Shown: in pieces, positions 7,227-7,476 of the stretch | Layout: each line of letters opens with the position of its first letter | Position numbering within the stretch: position 1 is the stretch's first letter | Assembly (NCBI GenBank): GCA_009778235.1 | Contig: WRKE01000223.1 | Span: 1 to 7,476 of the forward strand | DNA: 7,476 nt | DNA from: Pseudomonadota bacterium | GTDB lineage: Bacteria; Desulfobacterota; Desulfobulbia; Desulfobulbales; Desulfobulbaceae | Reading direction: 5' to 3' | Position numbers and translations under genes: made by a program | Notes under the pieces: generated by a model | Told to the model about the DNA's origin: nothing | Databases searched by the model: none | What the model saw: only the letters and a program-made list of their open reading frames with translations

Positions 7227-7278
7227 TCGTCTCCCCTTCAGTTTGCCGGCCGGACCGATGCGGGAATCATGGTCAAAC

Positions 7279-7300
7279 ATTTTGCCTGATTCGGCAAAAT
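7279..7300. promoter_or_regulatory. Perfect 8-bp inverted repeat, candidate operator
   Basis: ATTTTGCC (7279-7286) and GGCAAAAT (7293-7300) are exact reverse complements around the 6-base spacer TGATTC. The repeat ends 12 bases before the consensus -35 box of the downstream promoter, a usual place for a dimeric regulator. Lrp/AsnC proteins often control their own genes, so autoregulation is a natural guess, but no binding consensus can be confirmed from one site. Confidence 0.5.
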
Positions 7301-7312
7301 ATCATATCATCG

Positions 7313-7341
7313 TTGACAGAATCGTCATTTCACTCTAGCCT
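7313..7341 (+). promoter_or_regulatory. Candidate sigma-70 promoter of the Lrp/AsnC-type gene
   Basis: A perfect TTGACA (7313-7318) is followed after 17 bases by TAGCCT (7336-7341), a weak -10 with three of six matches. Transcription would begin near 7348, leaving a leader of about 28 nt. The weak -10 suggests low basal activity or dependence on an activator. An inverted repeat (7320-7353) spans the -10 region. Confidence 0.55.
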
Positions 7342-7353
7342 CTGGAGACGATT
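7320..7353. repeat. Inverted repeat spanning the -10 region
   Basis: AATCGTC (7320-7326) and GACGATT (7347-7353) are exact reverse complements 20 bases apart. Between them CTCTAG (7331 onward) can pair with CTGGAG (7342-7347) with one G-U pair. Placed over the presumed -10 box and start site, it could be an operator half-site pair; most of it would not be transcribed. Confidence 0.35.
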
Positions 7354-7375
7354 TCAACACTCTCCCGGTTCAGCC

Positions 7376-7476
7376 ATGCAACTCGATGCCACCAATCTCG
7401 CCATCATCAACCAGCTCAAGGACGGCCGGACCCCGTTCAGCAAAATCGCCGAAGAACTGTCGCTGGCCGAAGGCAC
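7376..7476 (+). CDS. Lrp/AsnC-family transcriptional regulator (3' partial)
   Basis: The 33 complete codons visible read as the N-terminal helix-turn-helix of an Lrp/AsnC protein: LDATNLAIINQLKDGRTPF corresponds to the family's LDxxDxxILxxLqxDGR pattern, and SKIAEELSLAEGT to the second and recognition helices, normally followed by VRxRV. Family members bind DNA as dimers or larger assemblies and sense amino acids or other small ligands through a C-terminal RAM domain, which lies beyond the window. The ATG at 7376 is chosen because the family motif begins two residues later, although no good Shine-Dalgarno precedes it, so translation may be weak or the leader unusual. A promoter and an inverted repeat lie just upstream. 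Which ligand or targets it serves cannot be told from this fragment. Confidence 0.85.
   Translation, partial: MQLDATNLAIINQLKDGRTPFSKIAEELSLAEG

Larger units (their letters stand above)
6912..7375. other. Long intergenic region between tpx and the Lrp/AsnC-type gene
   Basis: These 464 bases contain no convincing protein gene. Short open frames exist on both strands (plus 7035-7289, minus 6989-7222), but they start without Shine-Dalgarno sequences and their third codon positions are near 50 percent GC, unlike the neighbouring genes. The region instead holds dense inverted repeats: a long-range stem with internal hairpins (6946-7130), an intrinsic terminator (7129-7161), a 5-bp hairpin at 7165-7179 (CGCCC/GGGCG), a two-part hairpin at 7197-7226, and promoter-proximal repeats before the regulator gene. 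Confidence 0.7.

Noticed and set aside
7035..7289. Plus-strand open frame of 84 codons starting with TTG
   Set aside because: It starts within a hairpin, crosses two T tracts and a terminator, and its third-position GC is near 50 percent.

Overview
The window reads as ordinary chromosomal DNA from a GC-rich Gram-negative bacterium. The gene content (RecBCD-type repair genes, an atypical Tpx, an AsnC/Lrp-type regulator) would fit a proteobacterium or Desulfobacterota such as a Desulfobulbus relative. That placement is an impression from protein style only; there is no rRNA or other taxonomic marker here.

Left part (1-5966): a tightly packed plus-strand operon. It opens inside recB, whose N-terminal ATPase motif lies before the window. 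recD follows, and then a gene for an ADP-ribosylglycohydrolase-fold protein. Both junctions are 4-base ATGA overlaps with a good Shine-Dalgarno sequence inside the upstream gene, so the three proteins are probably made from one message by coupled translation. RecB and RecD are the helicase subunits of exonuclease V, and recC presumably lies upstream. The third protein has the fold signature of the ADP-ribosylglycohydrolase superfamily but lacks most of the usual metal-binding motifs; it resembles the J1-crystallin-like branch.

Middle part (5967-6410): about 440 bases without a clean gene. They hold a plus-strand reading frame with coding-like composition but no good start, possibly a frameshifted small gene, and a plausible promoter for the next gene. 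tpx (6411-6911) then encodes a two-cysteine thiol peroxidase.

Right part (6912-7375): 464 bases with no convincing protein gene but dense secondary structure. A 12-bp long-range stem (6946-6958 with 7119-7130) encloses several hairpins and is followed at once by a strong intrinsic terminator, as expected for a structured RNA of about 185 nt or a structured tpx 3' UTR. Further right are a strong hairpin, a perfect 8-bp inverted repeat and a promoter with a consensus -35 box. These lead into the first 33 codons of an Lrp/AsnC-family regulator, which is cut by the window end.

The two most interesting items are the putative structured RNA downstream of tpx and the coupling of a degenerate ADP-ribosylglycohydrolase-like gene to recBD. 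No mobile element, CRISPR array, tRNA or rRNA was seen.
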